From Nocardioides flavescens (GTDB lineage: Bacteria > Actinomycetota > Actinomycetes > Propionibacteriales > Nocardioidaceae): a stretch of 64,000 nucleotides of DNA. The notes under the pieces are model-generated. The model saw only the letters and a program-made list of their open reading frames with translations. It was not told the DNA's origin and made no database searches. Shown piece by piece: positions 16,247 to 29,414 of this stretch. The DNA is taken from positions 62,001 through 126,000 of the forward strand of contig NZ_WUEK01000012.1 of NCBI RefSeq assembly GCF_009823805.1, read 5' to 3'. The position numbers and the translations under genes are program-made. The stretch's first letter is position 1; every line of letters begins with the position of its first letter.

Positions 16247-17407
16247 GTGAAGTTCCGCGTCGACCGCGACGTGCTCGCGGATGCCGTCGCCTGGGCCGCC
16301 CGCAGCCTGCCCGTGCGTCCCAGCGTCCCTGTCCTCGCCGGCCTCCTCGTCGAGGCCAGCCACGAAGGACTCGTGCTCTCGACGTTCGACTACGAGACCT
16401 CGGCCCGGGCGACCCTCCAGGCCGACGTCGCCGACGAGGGCCGGGCGCTGGTCAGCGGACGACTGCTGGCCGACATCTGCCGCAGCCTGCCGAGCAAGCC
16501 CGTCGAGATGGTGCTCGACGGCGCCCGGGTCTCGCTGACCTGCGGCTCCGCGCGCTTCAGCCTGCAGACCATGCCGGTCGAGGACTACCCGAGCCTGCCC
16601 TCGATGCCCGCGGCCACCGGGACCGTCTCGAGCGAGGCGTTCGCCCACGCCGTGGCGCAGGCCGTGACCGCGGCCGGCCGCGACGACATGCTCCCGGTGC
16701 TGACCGGCGTACGACTCGAGATCGACGGGTCGACCATCTCGCTCCTGGCCACCGACCGGTTCCGGCTGTCGCACCGCGAGCTGGGCTGGGACCCCCGCTC
16801 CCCTGACGACACCGTCGCGGCCCTGGTGCCGGCGAAGGTCCTGGGCGACACCGCGAAGTCGCTCACGAGCGGCAGCGAGGTCACCATCGCGCTCTCCACC
16901 TCGGGCAGCGGCGAGGGCATCATCGGCTTCGAGGGCGCGGCCGCCGGCGGCACGCGTCGCACGACGACCCGCCTCCTCGACGGCGAGTTCCCCAAGGTCC
17001 GCAGCCTGTTCCCGAGCGAGCACCAGACGGTGGCGACCGTCAGCAAGCAGGCCCTCATCGAGTCCGTGCGCCGCGTGTCCCTGGTCGCCGAGCGCAACAC
17101 CGCCGTCCAGCTCGCCTTCGGCGACGGTCAGCTCACCCTCGACGCCGGCTCCGGCGACGAGGCCCAGGCCTCGGAGGCGATCGAGGCCGACATCACCGGC
17201 GAGCCGATCACGACCGGCTTCAACCCGACGTTCCTGCTCGACGGGCTGACCGCCATCGACGGCGACAAGGTCGAGCTCGCCTTCACCCAGGCCTCGAAGC
17301 CCGTCGTCATCAGCGCCGCTCCCGCCGAGGCGGAGGGCGAGCAGGCTCGCGAGAGCGACGACGCGGCGTTCCGCTACCTGCTGATGCCGCGCCGCCTGCT
17401 GTCCTGA
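16247..17407 (+). CDS. dnaN: DNA polymerase III sliding clamp (beta subunit)
   Basis: A 386-residue beta clamp. Motifs include MKFRVDRDVLADAVAW at the start, LLATDRFRLSHREL in the middle and the C-terminal YLLMPRRL. The GTG at 16247 has GAAGGA 8 nt upstream. Dimers of the protein encircle DNA and tether polymerases. It follows oriC and precedes gnd and recF, the standard order. Confidence 0.97.
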   Translation: MKFRVDRDVLADAVAWAARSLPVRPSVPVLAGLLVEASHEGLVLSTFDYETSARATLQADVADEGRALVSGRLLADICRSLPSKPVEMVLDGARVSLTCGSARFSLQTMPVEDYPSLPSMPAATGTVSSEAFAHAVAQAVTAAGRDDMLPVLTGVRLEIDGSTISLLATDRFRLSHRELGWDPRSPDDTVAALVPAKVLGDTAKSLTSGSEVTIALSTSGSGEGIIGFEGAAAGGTRRTTTRLLDGEFPKVRSLFPSEHQTVATVSKQALIESVRRVSLVAERNTAVQLAFGDGQLTLDAGSGDEAQASEAIEADITGEPITTGFNPTFLLDGLTAIDGDKVELAFTQASKPVVISAAPAEAEGEQARESDDAAFRYLLMPRRLLS

Positions 17408-17481
17408 CGGATCCGTCCCGCGCCGGGGTACCTCTTCGCGGAACCACGACCCACACCCCCAGCTCACCTCGGAGGACTCCC

Positions 17482-18411
17482 ATGCACATCGGACTCGTCG
17501 GCCTGGGCAAGATGGGCGGCAACATGCGCACCCGGATGCGCAACGCCGGCCTCACCGTCGTCGGCTACGACCGCAACCCGGACCTCGCCGACGTCGGCAG
17601 CCTGGCCGAGATGGTCGAGGCGCTGCCCGGCCCCGACGGCGGCCCGAAGGTCGTGTGGGTCATGGTCCCCGCGGGCGACCCGACCCGCGCGACGATCAAG
17701 GAGCTGGCCGACCTGCTGGGTGAGGGCGACCTCGTCGTCGACGGCGGCAACTCCAAGTACACCGACGACGCGATCAACGCCGAGCTGCTCGCCCAGCAGG
17801 GCGTCGGCTTCGTCGACTGCGGTGTCTCGGGCGGGGTCTGGGGACTGCAGAACGGATACGCGCTGATGTGCGGCGGCTCCGACGAGGACGTCGCCAAGGT
17901 GCAGCCGGCCTTCGACGCGCTGCGTCCCGAGGGCGACTCCGGCTTCGTCCACGCGGGCAAGAAGCCCGGCGCCGGCCACTTCGCCAAGATGGTCCACAAC
18001 GGCATCGAGTACGCCATGATGCAGGCCTACGCCGAGGGCTGGGAGCTGCTCGAGGCCGTCGACCTCGTCGACAACGTCACCGAGGTGTTCGACTCCTGGC
18101 GGGCCGGCACCGTCATCCGCTCGTGGCTGCTCGACCTGCTGGTCGCCGCGCTCGAGGAGGACACCCACCTCGACAAGATCGCGGGCTACGCCGACGACTC
18201 CGGTGAGGGCCGCTGGACCGTCGAGGCCGCGATCGACAACGCCGTGCCGATGCACGTCATCGCCGCCTCCCTCTTCGCCCGGTTCACCTCGCGCCAGGAC
18301 GACAGCCCGGCGATGAAGGCGATCGCCGCGATGCGCAACCAGTTCGGTGGGCACGCGACCCACACCGAGGCCCCGGCCGGCGGCGACGTCGGCCCGGACA
18401 ACCCCGCCTGA
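17482..18411 (+). CDS. gnd: 6-phosphogluconate dehydrogenase, decarboxylating (short GndA type)
   Basis: A 309-residue NAD(P)-dependent dehydrogenase that converts 6-phosphogluconate to ribulose 5-phosphate and CO2. The Rossmann motif is GLVGLGKMGGNM; an Asp after the second strand (GYDRNP) suggests NAD rather than NADP. DGGNSKYTDD, the GVSGG loop and the catalytic lysine segment FAKMVHNGIEY are present. The short form of about 300 residues between dnaN and recF is standard in actinobacteria. Confidence 0.94.
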   Translation: MHIGLVGLGKMGGNMRTRMRNAGLTVVGYDRNPDLADVGSLAEMVEALPGPDGGPKVVWVMVPAGDPTRATIKELADLLGEGDLVVDGGNSKYTDDAINAELLAQQGVGFVDCGVSGGVWGLQNGYALMCGGSDEDVAKVQPAFDALRPEGDSGFVHAGKKPGAGHFAKMVHNGIEYAMMQAYAEGWELLEAVDLVDNVTEVFDSWRAGTVIRSWLLDLLVAALEEDTHLDKIAGYADDSGEGRWTVEAAIDNAVPMHVIAASLFARFTSRQDDSPAMKAIAAMRNQFGGHATHTEAPAGGDVGPDNPA

Positions 18412-18442
18412 GAACCAGCCTGACGACCAGCCCGGGAGCACG

Positions 18443-19618
18443 GTGCACGTCGCCCACCTGAGCCTGCACGACTTCCGGTCCTACGCGACCGCCGAGGTCG
18501 CGCTCGGTCCCGGGGTGACGGCGTTCGTCGGGCGCAACGGCCAGGGCAAGACCAACCTGGTCGAGGCGATCGACTACCTCTCGCGGCTGCAGTCGCACCG
18601 GGTGGCCACCGACGCGCCGCTCGTACGAGCCGGTGCGCCTCAGGCGGTGGTGCGCGCCGCGGTCGTCAAGGACGGGCGCCAGGCGGTGCTCGAGGTCGAG
18701 CTCAACCCCGGGCGCGCCAACCGGGCCCGCATCAACCGCTCGACCCTGCCCCGGACCCGCGACCTCGTCGGCCTGGTGCGCACGGTCGTCTTCTCGCCCG
18801 AGGACCTGACCCTGGTCAAGGGCGACCCGTCCGACCGCCGTCGCTTCCTCGACGACCTGCTGGTGCTGCGCACCCCGCGCCTGGCCGGCACCCGCGCCGA
18901 CTACGACCGCGTCCTCAAGCAGCGCAACTCGCTGCTCAAGACCGCCGGGCTCGCCCGCGGCTCGGCCCGCGACGGGGCGCTGGCCACCCTGGCGGTCTGG
19001 GACGACCAGCTCGCCCACCACGGGGCCGAGCTGCTCGCCGCACGGCTCGAGCTCGTCGAGGCGCTGGGCCCGTACGTCGGCACGGCGTACGCGACCGTGG
19101 CGCGCGGCGCGAGCCGCGACGACGCCGCGGTGGAGTACCGCTCAAGCGTCGCGGCCCCGCCGGGCGTCGGCCCCGAGGAGCTCCGCGAGGCGCTGCTGAC
19201 CGAGCTGGAGGCCCGCCGCAAGGACGAGCTGGACCGCGGCATCTCGCTCGTGGGGCCACACCGCGACGAGCTGCTGCTGTGGCTCGGTCACGGAGGAGAC
19301 CCCAGCGGCGACCCGACCTCGCGGCTCCCGGTGAAGGGCTACGCGTCTCACGGGGAGTCGTGGTCGTTCGCGCTCGCGCTCAAGCTCGCGTCCTACGACC
19401 TGCTGCGCGCCGACGGCGACGACCCGATCCTCATCCTGGACGACGTCTTCGCCGAGCTCGACAGCGAGCGGCGGGCCCAGCTCGCCGAGCTCGTCGCCGG
19501 CGCCGAGCAGGTGCTGGTGACCGCCGCGGTGCCCGAGGACGTGCCGGCCGCGCTCACCGGAGCGCGGTTCACCGTGGCCGGCGGTGAGGTGACTCAGGTG
19601 GGTGACTCAGGTGGGTGA
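18443..19618 (+). CDS. recF: DNA replication/repair protein RecF
   Basis: A 391-residue SMC-like ATPase that helps load RecA at gaps. Walker A is GRNGQGKTN (near residue 30), the signature is GYASHGESWSFALALKL and Walker B is ILILDDVFAELD. The GTG at 18443 has GGGAG upstream. The last codons are part of a 13-bp tandem duplication and overlap the next gene by 17 bp. Confidence 0.95.
   Translation: MHVAHLSLHDFRSYATAEVALGPGVTAFVGRNGQGKTNLVEAIDYLSRLQSHRVATDAPLVRAGAPQAVVRAAVVKDGRQAVLEVELNPGRANRARINRSTLPRTRDLVGLVRTVVFSPEDLTLVKGDPSDRRRFLDDLLVLRTPRLAGTRADYDRVLKQRNSLLKTAGLARGSARDGALATLAVWDDQLAHHGAELLAARLELVEALGPYVGTAYATVARGASRDDAAVEYRSSVAAPPGVGPEELREALLTELEARRKDELDRGISLVGPHRDELLLWLGHGGDPSGDPTSRLPVKGYASHGESWSFALALKLASYDLLRADGDDPILILDDVFAELDSERRAQLAELVAGAEQVLVTAAVPEDVPAALTGARFTVAGGEVTQVGDSGG
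19588..19613. repeat. 13-bp tandem duplication at the recF-dciA junction
   Basis: The sequence GGTGACTCAGGTG is present twice head to tail, 19588-19600 and 19601-19613. The second copy carries the GTG used as the start of the downstream gene, and both copies encode the recF C-terminus. A recent slippage event would explain it. Confidence 0.85.
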
Positions 19619-20162
19619 GGAGCAGGAGCCCGAGCCCCAGTCTCAGGTGGAAGCGGAGGCCGTCCACCAGGACGACGGTCTGGACCTGGCGCGCGCGGCC
19701 GCGCGGGCGGCGGCCGGCTCGATGCCCAAGGGGGTCAGGCGCCGGCGCACCGGAGGCCCGCGACGTCGCACCGACAGCCAGGTCTCGGGCAGCCACCCCG
19801 ACCAGCGCGACCCCCAGCTGCTCGGCTCGCAGCTCGAGCGCCTGGTCGCCGAGCGCGGCTGGGAGCTCGAGCTGCGGGTGCGCGGCGTCTTCGCCCGCTG
19901 GCCCGAGCTGGTCGGCGAGGAGGTCGGGGCGCACTGCACGCCGGAGGCGTTCACCGACGGCAAGCTGACGGTGCGCACCGACTCGACGGCCTGGGCGACC
20001 CAGCTCAAGCTGCTCGCCCCGGCGCTGGTGCGCCGGCTCAACGAGGAGCTCGGTCACGGCACCGTGACCCTCATCGACATCGTCGGCCCGCACCTGCCGC
20101 GCGGGGTGGGCGGGCGTCGGCGGACCCGCGACAGCCGCGGACCGCGCGACACCTACGGCTGA
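19602..20162 (+). CDS. DUF721 family protein (DciA-like)
   Basis: A 186-residue protein. A variable acidic/basic N-terminal half is followed by the conserved DUF721 domain (LERLVAERGWELELRVRGVF; WPELVGEEVGAHCTPEAF; LTVRTDSTAWATQLKLL). DUF721 includes DciA, the helicase-operating protein that replaces DnaC in most bacteria, and members lie between recF and gyrB in actinobacteria. The GTG at 19602 or the one at 19611 may start it. It is basic and glycine-rich at its end. Confidence 0.85.
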   Translation: MTQVGEEQEPEPQSQVEAEAVHQDDGLDLARAAARAAAGSMPKGVRRRRTGGPRRRTDSQVSGSHPDQRDPQLLGSQLERLVAERGWELELRVRGVFARWPELVGEEVGAHCTPEAFTDGKLTVRTDSTAWATQLKLLAPALVRRLNEELGHGTVTLIDIVGPHLPRGVGGRRRTRDSRGPRDTYG

Positions 20163-20311
20163 CGCACCCACCACGCACTCCAGAGCGTCTCCGGGGCCGG
20201 ACGTGCATGTGGGGACACGGGTCGACCCCTGCGCGGCGCTCTCGTCACGGCCCTGAGGCCGCTGAGGGGCCTTCTCACCCGGCCGAGGACCCCCGGGCGC
20301 CGGACAGTTGC

Positions 20312-20340
20312 GTGCCCTGAGGCCCGTGACGGGCTATCAT
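20312..20340 (+). promoter_or_regulatory. putative gyrB promoter
   Basis: The 260-bp gap before gyrB contains a good -10 hexamer, TATCAT at 20335-20340. Only a weak -35 match lies 17-18 bp upstream. This is the most promoter-like site in the gap; the start of gyrB is 83 nt further on. Confidence 0.4.
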
Positions 20341-20422
20341 GACGCTCGGGCCGTCGCCGAACTCGGGCGGCCCGTCGCCATGTGAAGAGCCGCGCCTGCG
20401 TGCGTGAGATAGGGGTCGCCCC

Positions 20423-22495
<2,073 letters not shown>

Positions 22496-22506
22496 GTCTA
22501 CCCATC

Positions 22507-22524
22507 TCTAGCGACCTCGCTAGA
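22507..22524. promoter_or_regulatory. dyad and CTAG cluster in the gyrB-gyrA gap
   Basis: TCTAGCGA (22507-22514) and TCGCTAGA (22517-22524) form a perfect 8-bp inverted repeat with a 2-nt centre. CTAG occurs four times in 42 bp (22492, 22508, 22520, 22530), including the gyrB stop, although CTAG is rare in GC-rich bacterial genomes. It could be an operator or an RNA hairpin controlling gyrA. Confidence 0.5.
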
Positions 22525-22560
22525 CCGTCCTAGATCAAGGCAGAGCCAGAGAGAGACACC

Positions 22561-25206
<2,646 letters not shown>

Positions 25207-25269
25207 GCGTGATGCACCGCGGGCGACCTCGAGGCCGTGACCACCGATCGCACTGGGAGGGATGAGTCC

Positions 25270-25905
25270 GTGGCTGACCGTCCGACCAACTCCGGCCGCG
25301 AGGACACCGTGGTCCGGCCCCTCGCCGGCACCCCCGGTGCGCCCTCGCGCAACGGCTCCAGCGCAACGCAGGCGGCGCCGGTGACCCCCCCGCGGGGCAC
25401 CGCCGCCGTACCCCGCGACAGCGCGCCGCCCACCGTCGCCACCCCGGTGGTCACGGCGCCGGCCGAGGAGAAGCCGTCGCGAGCCGAGCGCAAGGCCCAG
25501 CGGGCCGCCGCGGCCGCGGCCGCCGCCCCCAAGGCCGGCCGGCGCGCCCGGCTGCGGCTGACCCGGGTCGACCCGTGGTCGGTCATGAAGACGGCGTTCC
25601 TGCTCTCGATCGCGCTGGCCATCGTCTCGGTGGTCGCGGTCCTGATGGTGTGGACGGTCTTGGGCGCCGCCGATGTGTGGAGCTCGATCAACCAGACCGT
25701 GCAGGACGTCGTGGGCGGTCAGGACGCCAACAGCTTCGACATCGAGGACTACCTCGGCACCCGTCGGGTCGTTGGCTTCACCATGATCGTGGCGGCCGTC
25801 GACGTGCTGCTGCTGACGGCGATCGCCACCCTCGGCGCCTTCCTCTACAACATGTCCGCCTCGCTGCTCGGCGGCGTCGAGGTCACCCTCGCCGAGGACA
25901 ACTGA
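25270..25905 (+). CDS. DUF3566 membrane protein
   Basis: A 211-residue protein with a Pro/Ala-rich N-terminus, a basic stretch (about 70-105), and two membrane helices (VMKTAFLLSIALAIVSVVAV; VGFTMIVAAVDVLLLTAIAT) that bracket a conserved extracytoplasmic loop. This is the DUF3566 family, located after gyrA across actinobacteria (M. tuberculosis Rv0007). Its role is unknown; a link to cell division has been suggested from context. The GTG at 25270 follows GGGAGGGA. Confidence 0.88.
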   Translation: MADRPTNSGREDTVVRPLAGTPGAPSRNGSSATQAAPVTPPRGTAAVPRDSAPPTVATPVVTAPAEEKPSRAERKAQRAAAAAAAAPKAGRRARLRLTRVDPWSVMKTAFLLSIALAIVSVVAVLMVWTVLGAADVWSSINQTVQDVVGGQDANSFDIEDYLGTRRVVGFTMIVAAVDVLLLTAIATLGAFLYNMSASLLGGVEVTLAEDN

Positions 25906-25979
25906 CCCGATTTCTCCGGGGTCGATGCGCTCCGGTAGTGTCTCCCCTCGGTCGTGCTGCGCATGCGCGCGCGACCTTC

Positions 25980-26053
25980 GGGCCTATAGCTCAGACGGTT
26001 AGAGCGCTTCCCTGATAAGGAAGAGGTCACAGGTTCAAGTCCTGTTAGGCCCA
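25980..26053 (+). tRNA. tRNA-Ile (GAT)
   Basis: A complete cloverleaf of 74 nt: acceptor stem GGGCCTA/TAGGCCC with discriminator A, anticodon loop CTGATAA with anticodon GAT, and T-loop GTTCAAGTC. The CCA end is not encoded. tRNA-Ile after gyrA and DUF3566 is the usual arrangement. Confidence 0.97.
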
Positions 26054-26054
26054 C

Positions 26055-26180
26055 GTGAAGAAGCTGCTGGTCGTCGCCCTCGCCGCCGCCGGTGCCGTCT
26101 TCGCCAAGCGCAGGATCGACGAGGGCAAGGCCGAGCAGGCGCTCTGGGCCGAGGCCACCGACGCGGTCAAGCGCACCTGA
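26055..26180 (+). CDS. DLW-39 family small protein
   Basis: A 41-residue peptide (starting VKKLLVVALAAAGAVFAKRR and ending ATDAVKRT) with a hydrophobic N-terminal helix and a charged amphipathic C-terminal half containing ALWAEATDAV. The family of about 39 residues next to the tRNA-Ile gene is known in actinobacteria. The GTG lies one nt after the tRNA 3' end, so the mRNA is probably freed by tRNA 3' processing and would be nearly leaderless. No ribosome site is possible. Confidence 0.75.
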   Translation: MKKLLVVALAAAGAVFAKRRIDEGKAEQALWAEATDAVKRT

Positions 26181-26204
26181 GCTCCACCGCTTCTCGCCTG
26201 ACTC

Positions 26205-26280
26205 GGGGCCTTGGCGCAATTGGTAGCGCACCTGCTTTGCAAGCAGGGGGTTAGGGGTTCGAGTCCCCTAGGCTCCACCA
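26205..26280 (+). tRNA. tRNA-Ala (TGC)
   Basis: A complete cloverleaf: acceptor GGGGCCT/AGGCTCC, anticodon loop TTTGCAA with anticodon TGC, T-loop GTTCGAGTC. CCA is encoded at 26278-26280. The body ends at 26277. Confidence 0.97.
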
Positions 26281-26290
26281 CCCGTTCCGC

Positions 26291-27289
26291 TCAGCTGCGG
26301 TCGATCATCGCCTGCATCGCCTCGGGGTAGCGCTCGCCGACGACCGCGACGGCGTCCGAGGCCTCGGTGAGCTCGGCGAGGTCGTTCGGGCCGAGCTCGA
26401 GGTCGAGGGCGCCGAGGTTCTCCTCGAGGCGCTCGACCCGGCGGGTGCCGGGGATCGGGACGATCCAGGACTGCTGGGCCAGCAGCCACGCCAGCGCGAC
26501 CTGGCCCACGGTGGCGTCGAGCCGGTCGGCGACGGCCCGCACGCGGTCCACGAGGTCGAGGTTGGTTTCGAGCGCCTCGCGCGAGAAGCGGGGCAGGTTG
26601 GCGCGGATGTCGCCCTCGCCGAACGTCGAGTCGCGGGTCACTGCGCCGGTGAGGATGCCGCGCCCGAGCGGGCTGAACGGCACGAAGCCGATGCCGAGCT
26701 CCTCGAGCACCGGGAGGACGGAGGTCTCGGGCTCGCGCCAGAACAGGGAGTACTCGCTCTGCAGGGCGGTCACCGGCTGCACCGCGTGAGCGCGGCGGAT
26801 CGTCGTCGGACCGGCCTCGGACAGGCCGAGGTGGCGCACCTTGCCCTCGGTGATGAGCTCGCGCACCGTGCCGGCGACGTCCTCGATGGGCACGTCGGGG
26901 TCGACGCGGTGCTGGTAGAGCAGGTCGATCGTGTCCGTCCGCAGGCGGCGCAGCGATCCCTCGACCGCGGCGCGGACGTGCTCCGGGCGGCTGTTCACGC
27001 CGTTCTGGGTGCCGTCGGGCTCGATCGCGAAGCCGAACTTGGTCGCGATCACGACGTCGTCACGCACCGGTGCCAGCGCCTCGCCGACGAGCTCCTCGTT
27101 GTCGAAGGGTCCGTAGACCTCGGCGGTGTCGAAGAAGGTCACCCCGGCGTCGTACGCCGCGCGCAGGAACGCCACCGCGTCCTCGCGCTCCGGCGTCGCG
27201 CCGAAGCTCTGGCTCAGGCCCATGCAGCCCAGGCCGAGACCGGAGACCTCGAGGGTGCCGAGCGTGCGGGTGGGGCGGGTGCGGGACAT
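26291..27289 (-). CDS. aldo/keto reductase
   Basis: A 332-residue NADPH-dependent oxidoreductase of the AKR superfamily (YajO/AKR13-like). The catalytic tetrad is visible: Asp and Tyr in FFDTAEVYGP, Lys in IATKFGF and His in LLYQHRVD; the NADP-binding IPIPGTR motif is near the C-terminus. GAGGAGAG lies just before the ATG. The substrate is unknown. It is convergent with tRNA-Ala. Confidence 0.9.
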   Translation of the reverse strand: MSRTRPTRTLGTLEVSGLGLGCMGLSQSFGATPEREDAVAFLRAAYDAGVTFFDTAEVYGPFDNEELVGEALAPVRDDVVIATKFGFAIEPDGTQNGVNSRPEHVRAAVEGSLRRLRTDTIDLLYQHRVDPDVPIEDVAGTVRELITEGKVRHLGLSEAGPTTIRRAHAVQPVTALQSEYSLFWREPETSVLPVLEELGIGFVPFSPLGRGILTGAVTRDSTFGEGDIRANLPRFSREALETNLDLVDRVRAVADRLDATVGQVALAWLLAQQSWIVPIPGTRRVERLEENLGALDLELGPNDLAELTEASDAVAVVGERYPEAMQAMIDRS

Positions 27290-27419
27290 GGCTCTCCTCG
27301 GGGCGCAGGGGCGACGGTCACTCCTGGGCCACCTCTCCGGTAGCCACCGGCGCGCCTGTGACACCGCGCTGCGGGGTTCCGCGTGCGCGGGGCGGGTGCG
27401 TTGCGCAGAATGGGGGATC

Positions 27420-28250
27420 GTGAGGCGGGGTCTGGTCGCGGTGCTGCTGTGCGCCGCCGCATTGGGCGCGGGCTGCTCGGGTGACGCCGAGCCGTTGCCG
27501 CCCGTGGTCGACCCGACGCCCACCGTCGACCCGGCGTACGACGCGAACGCGGAGCCGGCGCTCGCCGTGCTGTCGCTCGTGCCCGCCGAGGCCCGGACCC
27601 TCACCGTGACCGACCGGGACGAGGCCGCCGACGCGGGCGGTGCGTCCGTGGTGCTGGCCCCCGAGCTGCTCCGCGACGCGGCGGGCGCGCTCGCCGACTA
27701 CGGCTTCGGACCCGACGCCGTGCAGTGGGAGGCGAGGTTCACCGACGGCTGGGTGGTCGCGCTGCGCGACGGCACCGACATGGCCCAGGTGCAGGCGGCT
27801 GTCGCCGCGGGCGTCGGCCCGCTGCAGGGGGCGAGCGTCGACGCCGAACGGCGGCTCGTCACGCTCGGCGCCACCGCCGACCCGCAGCAGAGCTGGGCCG
27901 TCGACCCCGACCTGCGGGCCCTGGTGGGTGAGCGCGCGGTCTCGACGTACGTCGACCGGAGCTGCTCGAGCACCGCGACCCTGCCCGGAGCCGACAGCCA
28001 GCGGCTCGAGGAGCTCGGTCCGTGGTCGATCGAGTTCGGCGCGGTCCTGGTGACCGCGCGGCTGGGGGCCGACCGGACGGACCTGTTCACCCGGCTGCGC
28101 GGCGCCGCCCAGGACCAGGCGCTGGGGGCGGCCCTCGGCGGCGGTGTCGCCGACCCGCAGACCGGGCGCCTCGGCTACCGCATCACCGACCCGGCTGCCG
28201 CGGCCGAGCTGGTGCGCACCGGTGGGCTGCCCTTCACGGCCTGCACTTAG
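27420..28250 (+). CDS. hypothetical lipoprotein
   Basis: A 276-residue secreted protein. The GTG start leads a signal peptide (RRGLVAVLLCAAALG) with a lipobox LGAGCSG, so Cys near position 19 would be lipidated. The mature part is Val/Ala-rich with repeated alpha-beta patterns and two cysteines (CSSTATL; FTAC at the end). No family is recognised. It precedes the SURF1 gene by 22 nt in the same direction. Confidence 0.7.
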   Translation: MRRGLVAVLLCAAALGAGCSGDAEPLPPVVDPTPTVDPAYDANAEPALAVLSLVPAEARTLTVTDRDEAADAGGASVVLAPELLRDAAGALADYGFGPDAVQWEARFTDGWVVALRDGTDMAQVQAAVAAGVGPLQGASVDAERRLVTLGATADPQQSWAVDPDLRALVGERAVSTYVDRSCSSTATLPGADSQRLEELGPWSIEFGAVLVTARLGADRTDLFTRLRGAAQDQALGAALGGGVADPQTGRLGYRITDPAAAAELVRTGGLPFTACT

Positions 28251-28260
28251 GGAACCCGCC

Positions 28261-28266
28261 TACCCT
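28261..28266 (+). promoter_or_regulatory. -10 element of a probable leaderless SURF1 transcript
   Basis: TACCCT at 28261-28266 lies exactly 6 nt before the GTG at 28273. In actinobacteria a TANNNT at this distance usually means that transcription starts at or next to the start codon. Confidence 0.5.
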
Positions 28267-28272
28267 GGTGGG

Positions 28273-29052
28273 GTGCGCGAGGCCCTGCGACCCCGGTTCT
28301 GGCCGGGTCACCTCCTGGCCGTCGTGCTGACCCTCGCCACGATCGTCCTCGGCATCTGGCAGATCGGTGCGTGGCAGGACCGCCGCGAGGCGGAGGCGCG
28401 TGACCTCACGCAGACGGCACCGGTGGCCCTCGACGACGTGATCGGACCGGACGACCCGTTCCCCGGCCGCTCGGTCGGACAGCCCGTCGACGTGGCCGGC
28501 ACCTGGCTGACCGAGGGCACGCTGTTCATCTCCGGACGCGAGCACGACGGTCGCGACGGCTACTGGATGCTGACCCCGCTCGCGGTCGGCGGCGGGTCCA
28601 ACCCTGCGGTGCCCGTGGTGCTGGGCTGGGTGGCCGACCCGGCCGACGCACCGGCGCCGCCGACGGGCGACGTCCAGCTCGTGGGCTGGCTCCAGCCGCC
28701 CGACGGCACCGGTCAGGTCGACGACGACCCGACCGACGACGTGCTGCCGCAGCTGCGGGTCGCCGACGTCATCCAGCGCGTCGACCGCGACCTCTACGGC
28801 GCCTACGTCGTCGCGGACGGCGGCGTGGACGGCCTGCCCCAGGCCGACCTGGCCCAGCTGCCCGAGGCGAGCCGGTTCACCGCGGTGCGCAACCTGCTCT
28901 ACGGGATCGAGTGGTTCGTCTTCGGGGGCTTCGTCGTCCTGATGTGGTGGCGCTGGCTCGGCGAGCAGCTCGCCGCGGGCCGGCGTAGGGACGACGGCGG
29001 TGGTGCCGGGGAGACGGCCGACGAGGACGCCCCGGATACCGTGGACGCGTGA
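28273..29052 (+). CDS. SURF1 family cytochrome oxidase biogenesis protein
   Basis: A 259-residue membrane protein with one helix near each end (LLAVVLTLATIVLGIWQI; FVFGGFVVLMWWRWLG) and the SURF1 motifs LGIWQIGAWQDRR and GRSVGQPVDVAGTW plus a large external domain. SURF1 proteins help assemble heme-copper oxidases. The GTG at 28273 is chosen; the end overlaps the DUF3817 gene by 4 bp. Confidence 0.85.
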   Translation: MREALRPRFWPGHLLAVVLTLATIVLGIWQIGAWQDRREAEARDLTQTAPVALDDVIGPDDPFPGRSVGQPVDVAGTWLTEGTLFISGREHDGRDGYWMLTPLAVGGGSNPAVPVVLGWVADPADAPAPPTGDVQLVGWLQPPDGTGQVDDDPTDDVLPQLRVADVIQRVDRDLYGAYVVADGGVDGLPQADLAQLPEASRFTAVRNLLYGIEWFVFGGFVVLMWWRWLGEQLAAGRRRDDGGGAGETADEDAPDTVDA

Positions 29053-29390
29053 AGGGTCTGTTCACCGCCTACCGGGTGCTCGCGATCGTGGTCGGCGTGC
29101 TGCTGGCCGTCTGCTCGCTGGTCGCGCTGCCGCTGAAGTACCTCGCCACGGAGGGCACCTCGCTGCAGCAGTTCGGCTCCGACCTCAGCGTGCTGTGGGT
29201 CGTGCACGGCTGGATCTTCATGATCTACGTCGTCGTCGCGTTCTTCCTCTCGCGCAAGGCCGGCTGGAGCTACGGCTTCACCATCGTCGCGCTCGTGGCC
29301 GGTCTCGTGCCGCTGCTGATCTTCTGGGTCGAGCGCCAGGTCGTGCACAAGCTCAAGGTCGAGAACCCCGACCTCGAACCTGTGGCCTAG
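29049..29390 (+). CDS. DUF3817 membrane protein
   Basis: A 113-residue protein with three membrane helices and the conserved VVHGWIFMIYVVVAF segment of DUF3817. Members commonly lie next to SURF1 or GMP synthase genes in actinobacteria; function is unknown. The GTG overlaps the SURF1 stop by 4 bp, and TACCGT at 29037-29042 lies 6 nt before it, so it may also have its own leaderless transcript. Confidence 0.8.
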   Translation: MKGLFTAYRVLAIVVGVLLAVCSLVALPLKYLATEGTSLQQFGSDLSVLWVVHGWIFMIYVVVAFFLSRKAGWSYGFTIVALVAGLVPLLIFWVERQVVHKLKVENPDLEPVA

Positions 29391-29414
29391 GTCGGGCCTG
29401 ACCTGGATGCCGGA

